Assembly: GCA_034008185.1 (NCBI GenBank)
Contig: CM067082.1
Coordinates: 84,009,684-84,073,683, forward strand
Length of the DNA stretch: 64,000 bases
Reading direction: 5' to 3'
From: Gorsachius magnificus
Taxonomy: Eukaryota > Chordata > Aves > Pelecaniformes > Ardeidae
A program made the translations under genes and the position numbers. Shown here piece after piece: positions 38,301 through 49,480 of the stretch. The notes under the pieces were generated by a model. The model was not told the origin of the DNA, searched no databases, and saw only the letters and a list, made by a program, of their open reading frames with translations. The stretch's first letter is position 1. Each line of letters opens with the position of its first letter.

Positions 38301-40554
38301 AGCTGTAAGGAAGGAGATAGCAATTCTTCTTGTTGGGAGGAGGAGAAAATGCTTTTAATTTTAGAAAATGAAAAATTACAGAGGCAAATTATAGAGTAAG
38401 CAGTAAAAGCTTTTGTTAAATGTTATAGAAAGTGGTTTTTTTATGAAGTATGTGTCATATCTCTATAGATGCTTGTTTCAGAATGTTGCAGTTTGGTCAG
38501 AATGACTTATAGGACTTAACCAGTTGTCAGTGTTTTTTCTCATCTTTTTATCATGACAGCTGTGCTACATCAGTTACTAGGTGGATATAGCACAGAAAGC
38601 CAAACCCAAAATAATGACAAATATTAACTTGGAGAACTGGTCAGACAACTATCAGTAGACAATGTGTGGGGAGGGGGGAAAAAAGTACCAAAAATTTATT
38701 TTTGTTAAAAAAGTTTACAATTTTTAGCAAGTTTTAAATTTGCACTTACTTGAATTCGAAAAATTTGAGAAATTATTCTACAAAGGTTCTGCATTTGCTC
38801 AGTAGGTTTTATTTCCAGATTAAATACCCTTAAGGAAAAAAGACCCTAGTTCACATTCAAATCTGTCAAAAGTCCATATAGAAAATATTATTTTAAGTTT
38901 ATTTCCTTGTGGAGGGAGGAGCATTTTTGGTACTTCAGGGGTACTTGAGATACAGTTGTTTGAACTGAAACAATGCGATTTGGCATGAGGAATTGCAGCC
39001 TGGGAAGTAATCTTCTCAACTGATAAATAATAAATGCTTAAAAAGATATAATTTTTCTCTGGTTGAAAAAGCAAGGCTTCTGGCAGGGCCCATAAACCTT
39101 GGGGAGATGTTACCTTATGCAATCAGTAGGAGTTACAAGAGAGTCAGACAAAGTAGTCATTTGCAAAGCATTGGGGTAATTCTAGCTTCTAGGCAACACG
39201 GGAGTTGTATCAACATTTGGGAGGGTCCACTGTGTTAAGACATGTTTGCAGCCTTGCTGGATAGGAAGGCAACGAGAGGAGAGACTGTTGTCAACAAAGC
39301 TGTGTCATAGTGGATTCTTGCTTTAATTTAATATCTATCTTGCCATCCATTGAAAGTCTATCAAAATCATAAAGCGGATAGGCGGTGAAGGTTTGTGGCT
39401 TTTGGGGGGTTTGTCTCTTTTTTTCTTTCTTTCTTTTTGCTTGTGATGATGTTCTTATCCCTTCTATGCAGAGCATCTTTCTACGTGTTCTGAATGCACC
39501 AAGGAAACAAGGATGAAAGTTTTTTAAAAAGCATCAGAAGTAAAAATGTAGATATTAACACTATAACTTAGTTGTTGTGTTAGAATTTTAAATAACCTGT
39601 TTTAATTGTTAATTATGTTTTAAATTCATTTCTTTGTATGTGAAAGTGAGTAAAAATGGTGCTATTTCTTTCAAAGTGACTGCATTCCCTGCATGCATTT
39701 TATTCATAGCTCTCTATTCCCCTGGTACGTATAAAGCGAAATGAATTGGCTATCTTTTTACATCTCCCTTTGAATGTTCTCTAGTGACTCTGCAAGTTGC
39801 CCCTTTTTGTCTTTCTACTAAATAGCATTTAAAGCTTCTGGCACAGCTGGACTTCAGTACGTAAGAAAGCTTTCAGGGTATTACAGTGTCACTAGCCACT
39901 GAAGCTACAAAATTTGAAACATCGAAACCCATCCTGGCTTTGCTGCATGTGCCTTGCACTTAAAAACTTGGGTAAACATGTATATTGTTGAAACTATCCC
40001 CGAACAAAATCATGCTGAAAAGGAATAAAGAATCAATGCTTCTTTTTTTAAAAGTTTCTTTTCTAATTGCTGTAATTTGAAACTGAAGACTTTGAACAGT
40101 GGGTTGGAGATTGTTCTGCAAGATAAATCCCCTTACATCACATAACCCTGACAACTCCCCTGTTCCATCAAATTAATAACAAATGGATGAGAAGATAAAC
40201 AAAACTAATGGGGAGGTTACATTTTTGTGACAAAGGTTTATGGCCATACTGAATCTCATGTTCTGTGATATCCCTCCTCCTTCTCCTCCTCCGCTTTGGT
40301 ATTTTTTTACTATCAGATCTGAGCATTCCTCTATCTGAAGCTCTTCTGTGGAGGACATATGATGAATAGCAAGTTGGACTATGTGCCTCCAAAAAGTTGC
40401 TGGGAACAGCTCTCCACTCCCCCAGTAGAAATCACTGATTCTCTGCAAGACCAGGCCTCATTCTTGTGCATTGTACACCCACTGTCTACTCATGGGATGG
40501 TGCTACGTGTCTGAACATTGAAACGCACTGCTGTAATCCCATCTCCACGTCTTC

Positions 40555-40822
40555 TTAAAATTGTTCAGTAGTTTAGTTTGGGAGCAATCTCTGAATGTCA
40601 TCTGGACCAGCTCTTTCTGTAAAGCAGGGCCAGCTTACCAGGTGGCTTTAGGACTATGGTTGAGTTTTGAGTATCTCCAAGGGTGGAGATGCCACAGCCT
40701 CTTTGCACAACCTGTTTCAGTATTAGACTACCCATGTTGTGCACTTTTTTTTTCCTACTATCTAATTGTAATTTTTCATGTTTCAAGTTATGTCCATTGT
40801 CTTTTGACCTGTATCGGGGCAA
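40555..40822 (-). repeat. CR1 LINE 3' region, antisense
   Basis: Read on the minus strand this is the CR1 3' region. On the plus strand its markers are GTCATCTGGACCAGCTC, AAAGCAGGGCCAGCTTACC, GAGTATCTCCAAGGGTGGAG, GCCACAGCCTCTTTGCACAA and TGTCCATTGTCTTTTGACCT, the reverse complements of standard CR1 blocks. Scattered substitutions suggest an older copy. A sense CR1 tail follows it directly. Confidence 0.8.
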
Positions 40823-40876
40823 CGAGATGACCTCTAGGGGGCCCTTCTAACCCAAAACAATCTATGATTCTATGAA
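40823..40876 (+). repeat. CR1 LINE terminal tail, sense, abutting an antisense CR1
   Basis: GAGATGACCTCTAGGGGGCC, then CTTCTAACCC and AATCTATGATTCTATGAAC, is the last ~55 bases of CR1 including the 8-base terminal repeat. It is close to consensus and looks younger than the antisense piece it touches. With no poly-A, the CR1 3' end is at about 40876. Confidence 0.78.
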
Positions 40877-42339
40877 CTCTCTTTTAATCCAGTCTGTTAA
40901 ATTCTCTTAATCCACTAAATTAGCTAGTGAATAAGCAAAAGAATAAGTAAATTACAAATTGCCCCTATTTGGAGATCTGTTCCAAAACATACCTCTCAGT
41001 CAATAGTCAATGGCCGAAACAACTGTACAGGATGTAGGAGACTGTTTTATTAAAATGGTGAATGGCTATTCCAATTTAAGGATTGAGGCATCACCATTTT
41101 GAAAATAATCAGCAACTAGTGGTTCTTCTATGCCTCTTAACTGGTCAGGCATATACCAGTGGGCTGCTTTAGAGGCAAAGGTGAACGTGGTGACCTCATG
41201 AGCTGGATTTACAACCACACCTGCAGTTTGCCAGGGAGGAGTCACTTTTTAAAGAAATTGAATAATGAATCCAACTATCAACCCCTACTAGTCTGATAAA
41301 TATAAAGCTTTAACTACACAGGGAGTATTTATCCATGCTTATTCTCTGCTTTGGGTTGATTTTTTTTTTCTCTTTTTTCCCCCCCAACAAAAAGCAAGTA
41401 GTAGTTTTTACTCGTAAGAGGGGAAAAGGGAAACCTGTTTTAATAATGTCAAGCTATTTCTCTTTTAAGTTCATTTCAGAGAGTTTGCATCAAGAACATG
41501 AAATTAATCAGGAGGAGAGCTATAAGGAAAACTTACCCAAGCCAAACTATGAGAAGTTGGCATATGAACATGCACTGTGGAGTATGTTAGGGGGCCTCTT
41601 GCCCCTAATCCTTGAGTATTTCAGCTGCACAAAGAAAGTTGCTGCCCCTTAGGGAAGACTCTGCTGCAGGGTAGTTCAACTGAAAGATAGCTGGGAACTT
41701 CAGGCAGCCTAGCAGCACTCTTGTTGTATCTTGTGGGGGCAATAGCAGTATAACTTAGCTCTTCGTGAGTTTTTTAGAGCTCATAGAATTGAAAGGTAAT
41801 AGCCGCTTTTGGATCCTGCAGTGCCTGACCCTTGGGGATGTAGTGAAAGGTGATGCATGGTTTCGCTGCTGTTGTTATCCTCAGTAATTTTTTCAGACTT
41901 CAAGTACACTTTTATTGTGAGACTTCTGTTTCATCCCACCCCTTTCTTCCCCACATGCATTTCCCAGATCTCAGTATACTTGGAGAAATGAATAGGGAGG
42001 AGCCACCAATGAAAGCTCTGCTTCACCCCTCATTTCTGCTGCTTTTGAGGGTGCAAAGGAATGTGTGTGTGTTTGGGGCAATGAATGGGTTTACATTCAT
42101 GCTCATCTTTCTTGTGTGTAAGGAAAACAGCTTTGGGGTTACTTGTATAAGATTGAGCTGGTCCCTGAAGCACAGTCTGTTGTGGTTTATGGCAGGTTAT
42201 AGAATGTGAAGATCATGAAAGATCATTTAAGATCCCTAAACAGCAAATAGGTTATTTTTGCACTTTGGTTTTGGTTTTCACACTTGGAGGTGAAGGTGAA
42301 ATACTGGCCCACTGATGTCAAAACCAAACTTCTAACCAC

Positions 42340-42415
42340 TTCAAGGTGTCTCCCTGGTCACTCAGCCTGCAGTCCATAGTGTGATAGAGCTGCAGTGGAA
42401 CTCAGCCACTGTGAC
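42340..42415 (+). repeat. Possible L2/MIR-like fossil
   Basis: TCAAGGTGTCTCCCTGGTCAC, CAGCCTGCAGTCCATAGTG, AGAGCTGCAGTGGAACTCAG parallels the MIR/L2 'caaggtcacacagc...cagtggcagagctgggactagaactcagg' core, with insertions. Confidence 0.35.
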
Positions 42416-44650
42416 CTCACCATCAGCCCTGGCAGAGGCGCACATTCTTTTATCAGCTGCACTGCTTATTCCTTTGCAGCACGAGTCACTTGAAAAATCC
42501 AAGTTATCAAAGCTCTCTTACTGCCACAATATTGTGAATGGCTTGGGTTAACACGAGTTTTAGGAAAAAACGTTGACTTCTGCTTCCACTTATAAAACTT
42601 TTTCCTTGCTAATTCTCTGCTTATAATCATGTTGTCAAATTACACTAATTTTATACAGATCACTTTATTTTTTTCTGTTTTATTAATGAGAGAACAGGGA
42701 AAGAAATAGGAAAGAAGATAAGTCTACAAAAGGCATATTCCTTTTATCTGGAATTTCAGTCGTTATTTTTTCATTCAATTTCTATTTAGCCAAGATTAAT
42801 AAGGCTTTAAGATATCAAGAGTGTTGCTTAATAATAAGCAGTTCAGAGCTATTGAATTGATTATTTGTCTGTATAACAAAAAATATATAGTTGTTTGGAG
42901 GATTTTTGGTATCTTTCAATTACTCCTTTCATTGGGTGAGAGGGCAATGAGTTAAGTGTCCGTTATGAGTTAAGGGGTTGGGGGGAAGAGGAATTGTCAT
43001 ATTCTCCTAGAAGATTACCTGACATTTTTGTAGATGTTCCTCTCCATCCCCTTGACACCGCCCAGCTCCCCCCAAATTCTTCAGATTTCCAAAAATCCCT
43101 AGGATTTTTTTTTTTCCAGTGTGTTAGGACTTTGTAGGAATGCTTAGCCTATAGTCTGTATTAGATTTAGCAACTGGAATGTTATGCTTTACATGCCTGT
43201 TCCTAGGGGTTGAGTAGTTTGCTTACTGAGATGATATAAGTGATCCCAGTGGTTTTTATTGGCAGTGGAAGGCACACTGAATATTTAAAGCAAACAGGAC
43301 TGATTTTAAAGAATACAAAAAAGTAACTGCTGTGAAACTTGTGAGACTTGAAACATTTCTGAGCCGTTTTTCTGCTTTGTGATTTGCTTCTCAGGTATAA
43401 ACCTTTCTTAATGCTTAGAGAGACCTGATACCTATCTTCCACTCGGATAAATCTAAAGAATCTACTGTAAGTTTTTTCAAGAGAGCAAAGATGCTTGTTT
43501 TAATGTTATAGTAGGTTAGCCACCTTTGTTTTTACAGTGAAAGAATAATAATTTACATTTATATTATTCTATTTTCTCCTGGGGCTTCACATAAGCTTCT
43601 GTCTTATAACACCAGCTTTCCAGAAATCCCATCTTCTGAAACTGAGAAGGCTGTAAGAAGGAGATGAAATTTCAAATGGTTATTTATATTCCTTAGGTAG
43701 AGCACCGAAGCATATTCTGCTAGCACAGGCTGCTTTTGGTTGAAAGCTAATAGTTAATATGATTGCAGCCTGTCTGTTGGATTATTCCAAATGACAAAAC
43801 AGAGATGAAGTATCTCACAGAGCCAAACCTATGCATGTGCTAAACTGATACTTATTTTCAGAACATCGCTACTGTTGACAACGCATTGGTCAGAAGCACG
43901 TCTTATTAAGTCTGCAGGGCTTGTATGTAGTACTCATAGACATGATAGGAATACATTCTTGTGGATGGTAAGACCCATATGTTTTCATTTAAATAGTTTT
44001 CAGTAAGCTTTTAAATCTTGTTAAAGACCTTGCTAAGCTTGGTTTTGAATGATCAGTTGGGAAACATCATATTTAAAACATTGCTCTATTAAATTCAGAT
44101 CTCTTGTAGAGATTTAATCTGGTGATTGTAAAGAAAGAAAGAAATGGAGTGGGAAAACAAGAGTTCAAATTCAAAAGGTAGAAACCATTTCACAAAACTC
44201 ATTGTAATTTTTGGAGCCATGTGAAAGAAGAGACATAATGTGGTTCAGTGTACTTGTACTGTGTCCTGTGATTCCAGGAATGTTATAACTAATGAAAATA
44301 TGCTTTTCTCAATAAAATTTTCATCCTATGGGTAAGCCTTGCCCAAGAATGTATTTGAAATGTACTATATTAGGGATGAATTCAGCAGTGAAGATAGTAT
44401 ATAGAATTCCCATGTACATAAGGAGTCGGATTCAGTTCTAGCATTCTTTGAGGCAATTCTGCAAGGTGTTCAGGACCCAAAAACCTGGAGCTGAAGTACT
44501 TTTGACCAAGGTTTTAAGTTTATCCTTATCATTCTATCCAATTCTAATGGCACACTGTTATCACTATATCGAATGGAATAGACAGACACATCTTGAGCAT
44601 ATACATTCACAATATCTCCAGAGATCAACAATGACAAATGCAAAAGCACG

Positions 44651-44698
44651 GTGTCCCCATTATACATGGGAAGGGAGTGCCAAGGTCACTCAGACTAA
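44651..44698 (+). repeat. L2/MIR-like ancient repeat fossil
   Basis: GTCCCCATTATACATGGGAA and GTGCCAAGGTCACTCAGACT match, in order, the 'ccccattttacagatggggaaac' and 'gcccaaggtcacacagctag' blocks of L2/MIR, with the middle shortened. Confidence 0.5.
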
Positions 44699-47600
44699 CA
44701 TGTTCCAAGTAGACAATTTTGGTTTTGTTGGTATGTCACACTTTCCCTCTGTCACAGTCTGCCCAAAGAGGGCAAAGAAATACTGGATCCATGCCTTCAA
44801 TATTCTTTGAGAAAAGTTTCAGGTTCAAAGTTTCTGCCAGGCAAAGAAGCTTCTTCTCCCTATTCCAGTCATTACAAAAACTCCTGGTGTTGTCTTCAAA
44901 AAAAGTTGTTAGTTGCATGGCTTGCTTTACACACTTGACAGTAACTGATAAGTTCGGATTTTTGAGGTTGGAATGGAGCATCTATCTTAGGTAGCTAAAT
45001 TAAAAAACTAGTGTGTATATAGTTTCTCCAAAGCATGACCAAGAACATCTCCATGAGGCTTTCTGCTCTGACTCACCACTGTCTTGGTTGGTGTACAGGG
45101 GGATGAGCTTCCTAATTCAGGCACTTAAGATAGTTGTCATAAATTAGGCTGTTTGAAAACTCTCATCTGTAGGTATTACCTAAGCTCTTTTTTTCTACTG
45201 GATAAATGTTTAATCTCTCAGAAAGTGTGGCTTACTTTTAGCCTTCATACACCTGCCTTTACAATCAGTTCCATGAAATTTTTACTCTCTCAGGTAGTCC
45301 CACTGAGTTCAGTGCACCAGGGAAGATTATTTCTATGAGTAACATCTTTGAATATGATTCTATGTTTGGTGTCTGTAACTCAGACTATAGTCTTTTTTTG
45401 TGTTGTGCATGCATGTCAGTTCTCTCTTGCACATCCCTCTTAATGAGGTACCTGCATTTTTTTTATTTTATTTTTTTTTTAACTCCAGTCTTCCTGCTGG
45501 TCTTTCACAAAATAACATGTATAAGGAGAGGGAAATAATGTAGTAATAGCTGAGCACCTTTTTCTGCTCTGCCCTGCTTAATTTGTAACTACTTAAGCAA
45601 TCCAGCATTTTATAAAACTCTCTTACATTGTTAAATTTGAATTAGAATCAAATTAGTATCCAGTGTGCATTTATCTGTATTTGCCGCATTACTGCCCCTA
45701 CACTGCACAGGGTGTCTTAACAGTCTAGCATTTTTAGTGTTGGAGGTTTTAGTGGATAAAAACATTTTTTTTTTATTTTCGTGAATGCCATTCTAGTCTA
45801 ACCTGCACTCCAAAATTAAATTAGTTTAGTGGTCTGAGTCCTGTCCCTGGTGAACAATAGTCCGCATTACAAAACCACCAAACAGGCACAAAGCTGGTGG
45901 TTTCTGCTCGGGGACACTCAGACCCGGCCAGCGTGGAGGCACAATTACCTCACACCCCAGGGAGTGATTTTTCTAGGTGAAGATTGAGGTCATTCATAAG
46001 GCAATAGGGAAAAGCAGCTCTTGTGAAACTGGTCTCTTCATCAGCCAGGGAGAGAAGTTCCCAGTGCTGTTGCCGCAGGCTCATTGCTCACTCTGGTCAA
46101 GAGGTTTTATAGTCTGGGATCTCAGATTTAAGACCACCTCAGTTACATGTGCTTACGTTTACTTTGTAGTAGAATATGTAAGCAAAGATTTGCATTTTGG
46201 GGTGATGTTTTAGTAGATGTTTTAGGTTATTTGTTGGAAACAATACCATAATGTCAGTAAATGCCTGGTTCTGCTCCAATTAGTAGGTGTTTTGCCTTTA
46301 GTTAGAGAGCTGGGGTATTACTGTGAATATGCGAAGGTGCTAGCCATATGGTAAATATACTAATTTATGTTCATTAGTGCATTGTTGACTCTATCACCTA
46401 CTCATTAAGATGTTTTCCCAAGAGTTACTCTGACAGCAAGCTGAGAGACCTTAAGTGGCTGTCATCTTTGCACCAAATGGATTAAAAGAAAAAAATGCTC
46501 AGCACTTCTCAGTAGATCAGTGCTCAATTTCAACTGGGTCATACCAGGTTAACAAGCAAAAATATCAGGTTTCTTTTTTTTTTTCTTTTGGTTAAAAAAA
46601 AAAAAAGTAAAGTTTGTTTTCGTTCATACCATTAGCTATTTCAGATCAAAACTGTGTGAGAACATTTTTATTTTGGAGCACAGTAACACAATTTAGATTA
46701 TTTCATACCTTTAATAAAATAACTGTAAGTGCAAATTCAAATTAATCTAATTATTTTTATTTCATCTGCTGTGTAAATAAGCCTTAAAGCTCTCGTGATT
46801 ACTGAATAGGGAAAGTGGCTTAACAGGAGAAATGAATACAGGCCTATCTATCCGAATATGCAGAGAGCCTGAAAAAATACCTGTCGACGGGTTTCCCACT
46901 GATTTCACTGCGATAGCTCAGCTTGTCCGGCTGTGGTCATTTACCCCCTATTCCATCAGTACTTGCCCCATCACTGAAGAGTAATGAAGGGGGGAATCAC
47001 AGATTTGTACTGTCTGAGTTTGGTAGTGTCTCACAAACCTCTAGCCTAGATGATATAAAGACACTGTGACATTGCCATCACTCTAGAGCTCATTCCTGAA
47101 AGTCAGTCATCAGTCAGGAGGGACATAGGTAGAGTAATTCTGCCTTGCACCGGGGCGATGGAGGAGGTTGCTCTAAAGATCCAGTCCCCTTTTCTTTTTT
47201 ATAACATTGGCAGTAAAAAGAGGGAAGATTTTTTTGAAAACTGGCATACAGAAACAAAATCCCTGGGTTGGAGAGAGGATGTAGGAGGGATGTGCCTCTG
47301 GGATGGGCGCCAGTGGGAAAAAATTCTTCAGAGTCCATGAGCTCGGCCAGCACATCCAACCAACCAGCCTGTACCCACCAAACAAGCAGAGCGAGCGCCC
47401 TTCCGAGCGTTTTCTCTCCTGCCTGCAGATTGGGTTGGTCACAACACATCACTGACCTTCAGGTTACTTCTTCCAGTTTTTATTTTTCTTCTGTAACTGC
47501 AAGGAATAGAATTAATATGTTTTTGTAACACTCTGGAAGCTTAGATTTAAGCATTTTCTTGTGGCCTATGCCACAATCAAGCTCATAATGAAAATAACTG

Positions 47601-48283
47601 CAAACTACTGGAGCCCAGCAGTTGGCATGAGCTTATTATCATACTTTGAAGGATATGTCAGCTGGAGAAGATGTCAGGTTTCTTTTGGATACATCCACCC
47701 TTTGCTCTCCCACTTCATCATACCCTTAACCTCTGTGCAAAAGCCACAGCTTTGGTACGCCTTAGTCAAGTGGGGTTGGGAATCTCACTTGATATACACT
47801 TCTAGTCTTCTCTCCATTTTTACGTGTGTTTAAATTGCAAAACTTTGGACCTTCTTTAAAGTTGGTGAGTTTAATACATGTTTATGCTGTCATGATGTCT
47901 GTCTAACCCAATATTTTTTAAGAAATACATTTTGGACCATTTTAACCAAAATCAAGTGTGTCAAAGATATTAAGCCCAAGTGAATGTTGTGAAAACTGGC
48001 AGCTGTGAGATGAGAGAGAGCCTGATAATGCTCCCACTGCGGGGAAGCTTACCCCTTACTTCATATGGGAAAATAATCCTGAGAGAGAAATTAGGGAACA
48101 CCAGTCTTGGTTCTGCTATTTATGAAACTACTTGTTTATTCTTAGGAATCCTTTGAGGGTACTTTTTAAACTGAACATCTACTCTGTATAAAAGTGTCTG
48201 GATGGTCTGTGACAAATGACATATTATTTTGTTTGGTTGTACATGATCAATGCATGTTCTGGTTCCCCTAGTAAAATTGATGG

Positions 48284-48309
48284 GTTTTTTATTCCTTTCT
48301 CTCCCCAAG
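48284..48309 (+). promoter_or_regulatory. 3' splice acceptor of the first GMDS exon
   Basis: A pyrimidine-dominated tract (runs of T, then TTCCTTTCTCTCCCC) ends in AAG directly before the ATT codon for Ile116. It is a strong polypyrimidine tract, and the AG at 48308-48309 is the only one that keeps the conserved frame. No other AG falls between the tract and the exon. Confidence 0.9.
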
Positions 48310-48502
48310 ATTTCCTTCGACCTAGCAGAATATACTGCTGACGTTGATGGGGTTGGCACTTTACGGCTCCTCGATGCTATTAAGACCTGTGGCCTTATCA
48401 ACTCTGTGAAGTTCTACCAAGCTTCTACCAGTGAACTTTTTGGAAAAGTGCAAGAAATCCCACAAAAGGAGACCACCCCTTTTTACCCAAGATCGCCTTA
48501 CG
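48310..48502 (+). CDS. GMDS: GMDS internal exon (about exon 5), GDP-mannose 4,6-dehydratase residues ~116-179
   Basis: This 193-base internal exon encodes 64 residues plus the first base of a Gly codon. It opens with [18 protein letters not shown] and closes with [10 protein letters not shown]. The translation matches vertebrate GMDS almost residue for residue from Ile116 to Tyr179 (human numbering, recalled). GMDS is a cytosolic, NADP-dependent short-chain dehydrogenase of the extended type. It converts GDP-mannose to GDP-4-keto-6-deoxymannose, the first step towards GDP-L-fucose. The STSE stretch holds catalytic Thr155 and Glu157, and the final full codon is catalytic Tyr179. The acceptor is a pyrimidine tract ending CCCCAAG, the donor is CG/GTGAGG, and the exon runs phase 0 to phase 1. 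The in-frame ATG at 48250 lies in the intron and is not a start. Two differences from the human protein as I remember it are Val139Ile and Tyr159Phe. There is no stop or frameshift, so this looks like the functional gene and not a retrocopy. Confidence 0.97.
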
Positions 48503-48508
48503 GTGAGG
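48503..48508 (+). promoter_or_regulatory. 5' splice donor of the first GMDS exon
   Basis: GTGAGG follows TACG. It fits the metazoan donor consensus GTRAGT at five of six positions. Cutting here leaves one base of the Gly180 codon, which the next exon completes. Confidence 0.92.
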
Positions 48509-48513
48509 ATCGC

Positions 48514-48545
48514 TGGTGGTGTGTGTGTGGTGTCTGTCTGTCTGT
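48514..48545 (+). repeat. TG / TCTG-rich tract just after the GMDS donor
   Basis: TGGTGGTGTGTGTGTGGTG followed by (TCTG)3 lies 12-43 bases into the intron. In RNA this is a UG-rich element, the kind bound by CELF- and TDP-43-type proteins. An effect on splicing is inference. Confidence 0.85.
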
Positions 48546-48745
48546 TCACCACGCTCATGTCTCAAGGCTGAAGTCATCTGGGTGTGAGATTAGAATGACG
48601 ATAGAGCTAAAGTGACTAGACATGTCAAGAGGCATACTTTTATGAATTACTATTTAAAAGTATTTGCTGCCATTGCCCGGGGGTTGGAAATTAGCATCTC
48701 ACTTCACAAGATCGTGTTCATTCAACTCGGAGGTAGAGGGCTCCT

Positions 48746-48775
48746 GGGGGGGGGGGGCGGGGGGGGGCAGGGTGG
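48746..48775 (+). repeat. G-run tract inside the short GMDS intron
   Basis: Twelve G (48746-48757), C, nine G (48759-48767), then CAGGGTGG. It begins 244 bases after the donor. It lies on the transcript-sense strand, so the pre-mRNA carries the G-runs and could fold as an RNA G-quadruplex. Such tracts are error-prone in sequencing, so the lengths may be approximate. Confidence 0.9.
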
Positions 48776-49347
48776 CTTTTCCTTCACAAAGGGTTGTGAG
48801 ATACCACTGGTGTGATAAGGGTTCATAGTTCTTGTTGCCTAAATGAAGGACTCCCAAGAGCTCACTTCTTCCTTCATGAACACGCATGAAATTTGAAACA
48901 CTTATTAAAGCAATGTGCATGGAGGACTTTGGTGATAAAGTTTCAAATCAATTTGGGTGTTAAGGCACCAGATTTTTGCTTTTATTCCTCCAAAGTAATT
49001 TTTTTTTATTAGCAGAGGTCACCACAGTGGCATATTTCACACGCTCTGGCTGTGTTAATTATATTGTAAAAGAAAAAGTGCTACGCTTGAGCGTGCATAA
49101 GAAAACAAGTGAGAAAGTGCCCTAATGCTTCCTGGCCAGTTCAGGGGCTGCGCAGAAAAGGAGTATTTTCCTGTTCAGCTGCTGTTTATTGGGCTGGATA
49201 TTTTTTCCATATGAAATGTGACACATATAAGGAATTAATCAAATTCCAATGCACTCCGCTGTTGAAAAGTGGACTTCACCCTGCGTGTGAGAGAGATGTG
49301 TATGTATGTCTGCCTGATCTGTGTACAAGCAGAGCGGATATATGTAA

Positions 49348-49480
<133 letters not shown>

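Larger units (their letters stand above)
36001..48309 (+). other. GMDS upstream intron, last part, up to the acceptor
   Basis: This is intronic sequence carrying L2/MIR-like fossils at 36.5, 38.26, 42.34 and 44.65 kb and opposed CR1 pieces at 40.55-40.88 kb. It ends at the GMDS acceptor at 48309. The preceding GMDS exon should encode a segment ending in GAQSHVK. I looked for it by eye throughout 1-48309 and did not see it, so it probably lies upstream of the window. Confidence 0.72.

Noticed and set aside
48250..48309. ATG at 48250 as the start of the frame that contains the GMDS exon
   Set aside because: The residues before Ile116 are not GMDS and contain the polypyrimidine tract and acceptor, so this segment is intron.
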